Assembly (NCBI GenBank): GCA_017421145.1
Contig: JAFOTA010000181.1
Coordinates: 1 to 6,875, forward strand
Length of the DNA: 6,875 bases
Direction of reading: 5' to 3'
From: Treponema sp.
Lineage (GTDB): Bacteria; Spirochaetota; Spirochaetia; Treponematales; Treponemataceae
Numbering within the stretch: position 1 is the stretch's first letter; every line of letters begins with the position of its first letter. The position numbers and the translations under genes are program-made. Of the stretch, positions 6,209 to 6,875 are shown piece by piece. Under the pieces are notes generated by a model that saw only the letters and a program-made list of their open reading frames with translations, was not told the origin of the DNA and made no database searches.

Positions 6209-6371
6209 CAGGGTTTCGGCATGAAATCTATTGCTAAATACAACACGTGAGCGGGTCCCAGTTGACGGCAAAAAGCAAGGTAACCTCCCCCAGGGGCTCC
6301 CTCCTTACTTTTTGCCTACGTCCCACTCCTGTGTTGCAAAAGTCTATTGTTCTTGTCATGCCGAAGCCCTG
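6209..6371. repeat. Long imperfect palindrome 1 (structured RNA or MITE-like repeat)
   Basis: The outer arms, CAGGGTTTCGGCATGA (6209-6224) and TCATGCCGAAGCCCTG (6356-6371), pair over 16 positions with one G-U on the plus strand. After an internal loop of about 16 and 19 bases, CAACAC (6241-6246) pairs with GTGTTG (6331-6336). GAG-c-GGG (6249-6255) pairs with CCC-a-CTC (6322-6328). GGCAAAAAG-c-AAGG (6267-6280) pairs with CCTT-a-CTTTTTGCC (6303-6316). The tip is a C/G-rich loop (6284-6300). The result is a 163-base rod with a central bubble. The transcribed strand is unclear, because each strand gains some G-U pairs. No promoter or T-run terminator is convincing. It contains no gene. The shape recalls 6S RNA, while the TTCGGCATGA arms recall dispersed intergenic repeats; I cannot decide between these. 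Confidence 0.6.
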
Positions 6372-6426
6372 AGAGTAAAAAAATTGGTTGTTGCCCATGC
6401 ATACCAATGATTCTTATGGAAATGTA

Positions 6427-6440
6427 TTGTTCGTTCATGC
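6427..6440 (+). repeat. Degenerate direct repeat unit TTGTT(n)TCATGC
   Basis: TTGTTCGTTCATGC here resembles TTGTTCTTGTCATGC at 6347-6361 (inside palindrome 1) and TTTGTTTCATGC at 6590-6601 (inside palindrome 2). All three are on the same strand, and the two outer copies form the right arm of a palindrome. This middle copy has no partner arm, as if it were a remnant of a third element. The flanking AGTAAAAA tracts (6374-6380 and 6459-6465) are also shared. Confidence 0.45.
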
Positions 6441-6470
6441 AAATCGGTTTCCTTCCAAGTAAAAATTTTC

Positions 6471-6610
6471 AGGGACTCAGCATCATTTTAAACAAATGTG
6501 CGGAACGGACACACGCTGGGAGCCTGTTATAAACATGTTTTGTTGGACTCGACATTTTAAATTACCATAATCCGTTCCGCATATATAATTTTGTTTCATG
6601 CTGAGTCCCT
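6471..6610. repeat. Long imperfect palindrome 2 (structured RNA or MITE-like repeat)
   Basis: The outer arms AGGGACTCAGCAT (6471-6483) and ATGCTGAGTCCCT (6598-6610) are a perfect 13-bp inverted repeat. Inside, AAACAA (6490-6495) pairs with TTGTTT (6591-6596), and TGCGGAACGGA (6499-6509) pairs perfectly with TCCGTTCCGCA (6571-6581). The 61-base centre holds a short stem, GAGCC (6520-6524) with GGaCTC (6545-6550), and the palindrome AAACATGTTT (6531-6540). The element is flanked on both sides by TTTC (6467-6470 and 6611-6614), which could be a 4-base target duplication. There is no ORF of note inside. It ends two bases from the stop of the minus-strand gene at 6613. A mobile remnant and a structured RNA are both possible. 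Confidence 0.6.
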
Positions 6611-6612
6611 TT

Positions 6613-6875
6613 TCACATACCGGATCTTTGATATGCGGCCACTGCTTCACCCATTATCAGGATCACAGAGCCTTCCGTCACTGTCCTGAGCAGCCTGAAT
6701 TCAATCCATCCGCTGATTTTTTTCTTCGGAATCATCACGTCGACCAGATCGGCGCGTTCGGCAGGGATGTCAAAAAGTGCATATTTATCACTTTCGGGAT
6801 TGGACACGGTGCCGCACAGATGCACGAAAGGATCTTCCGCATCCAAAGGCATGCATACGGCAAATTCTTTGGTAC
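6613..6875 (-). CDS. Unrecognised protein, C-terminal 86 residues (5' end outside window)
   Basis: The frame is open from the right edge to a TGA at 6613-6615. The visible part reads from TKEFAVCMPLDAEDPFVHLCG to AVAAYQRSGM. The Met at 6852 has no ribosome binding site before it and the frame stays open upstream, so the true start is probably beyond the window. The fragment has no signal or membrane segment. It alternates short hydrophobic strands (YALFDIP, LVDVMIP, VILIMGEAVAAY) with charged turns (PKKK, TEGS), consistent with a small beta-rich or alpha/beta domain. I do not recognise the family. Codon use resembles that of its neighbours, so it is likely a real gene rather than a shadow. 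Palindrome 2 begins two bases after its stop. Confidence 0.6.
   Translation of the reverse strand, partial: TKEFAVCMPLDAEDPFVHLCGTVSNPESDKYALFDIPAERADLVDVMIPKKKISGWIEFRLLRTVTEGSVILIMGEAVAAYQRSGM

Noticed and set aside
6383..6408. ATTGGT/ACCAAT inverted repeat as a terminator
   Set aside because: The stem is six weak pairs with a 14-base loop, and no T-run follows on the plus strand. It may simply be part of the repeat cluster.
6347..6532. 61-codon plus-strand open frame in the intergenic region
   Set aside because: It starts inside one palindrome arm and ends in the other palindrome, begins with a non-ATG codon, and has no ribosome binding site. It is best explained as chance.
6209..6610. 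CRISPR array
   Set aside because: The repeats are few, degenerate and unevenly spaced, with no spacer-like regularity and no cas genes.

Overview
The window most likely comes from a Treponema of the gut or rumen type. The best clue is the 487-residue protein at 851-2314. Residues of about 262-362 align by eye with the lipocalin-like domain of the T. pallidum vascular adhesin Tp0751 (pallilysin), a family I know only from treponemes. The alignment is from memory, so the genus is an inference. A cytoplasmic sialate O-acetylesterase and a clostridial-style citrate synthase fit an anaerobic, host-associated carbohydrate fermenter. Base composition is moderate and even, and nothing looks recently foreign in the coding part.

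Layout. The left edge holds the 5' 45% or so of triosephosphate isomerase (tpiA, minus), with its promoter and a hairpin-bearing leader. Diverging from it is an unannotated-looking 48-codon ORF with one membrane segment (591-737), closed by an unusual terminator. Next comes the Tp0751-like anchored protein (plus), whose promoter places the transcript start almost on the ATG. It converges with a 206-residue lipoprotein (minus, 2322-2942) that has a carbohydrate-binding-like beta-sandwich. Divergent from the lipoprotein is a sialate O-acetylesterase (3074-4687, plus), which converges with citrate synthase (4703-6136, minus). Citrate synthase has a strong sigma70-type promoter.

The 476 bases from 6137 to 6612 contain no convincing gene. 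Beyond the gltA promoter they hold two long imperfect palindromes (6209-6371 and 6471-6610). Their outer arms follow the same pattern although their bases differ, and a degenerate direct repeat, TTGTT(n)TCATGC, occurs three times. This is the least explained part of the window: either a cluster of non-autonomous (MITE-like) repeats, or one or two rod-shaped structured RNAs. The right edge carries the 3' end of an unrecognised minus-strand gene.

How the genes relate. The genes are mostly single transcription units in alternating orientation, so there is no evidence of one shared pathway. tpiA serves glycolysis. gltA probably supplies 2-oxoglutarate/glutamate through a partial TCA pathway. The esterase and lipoprotein plausibly concern host or plant glycans. 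The Tp0751-like protein is envelope-anchored and may contact host or environment.
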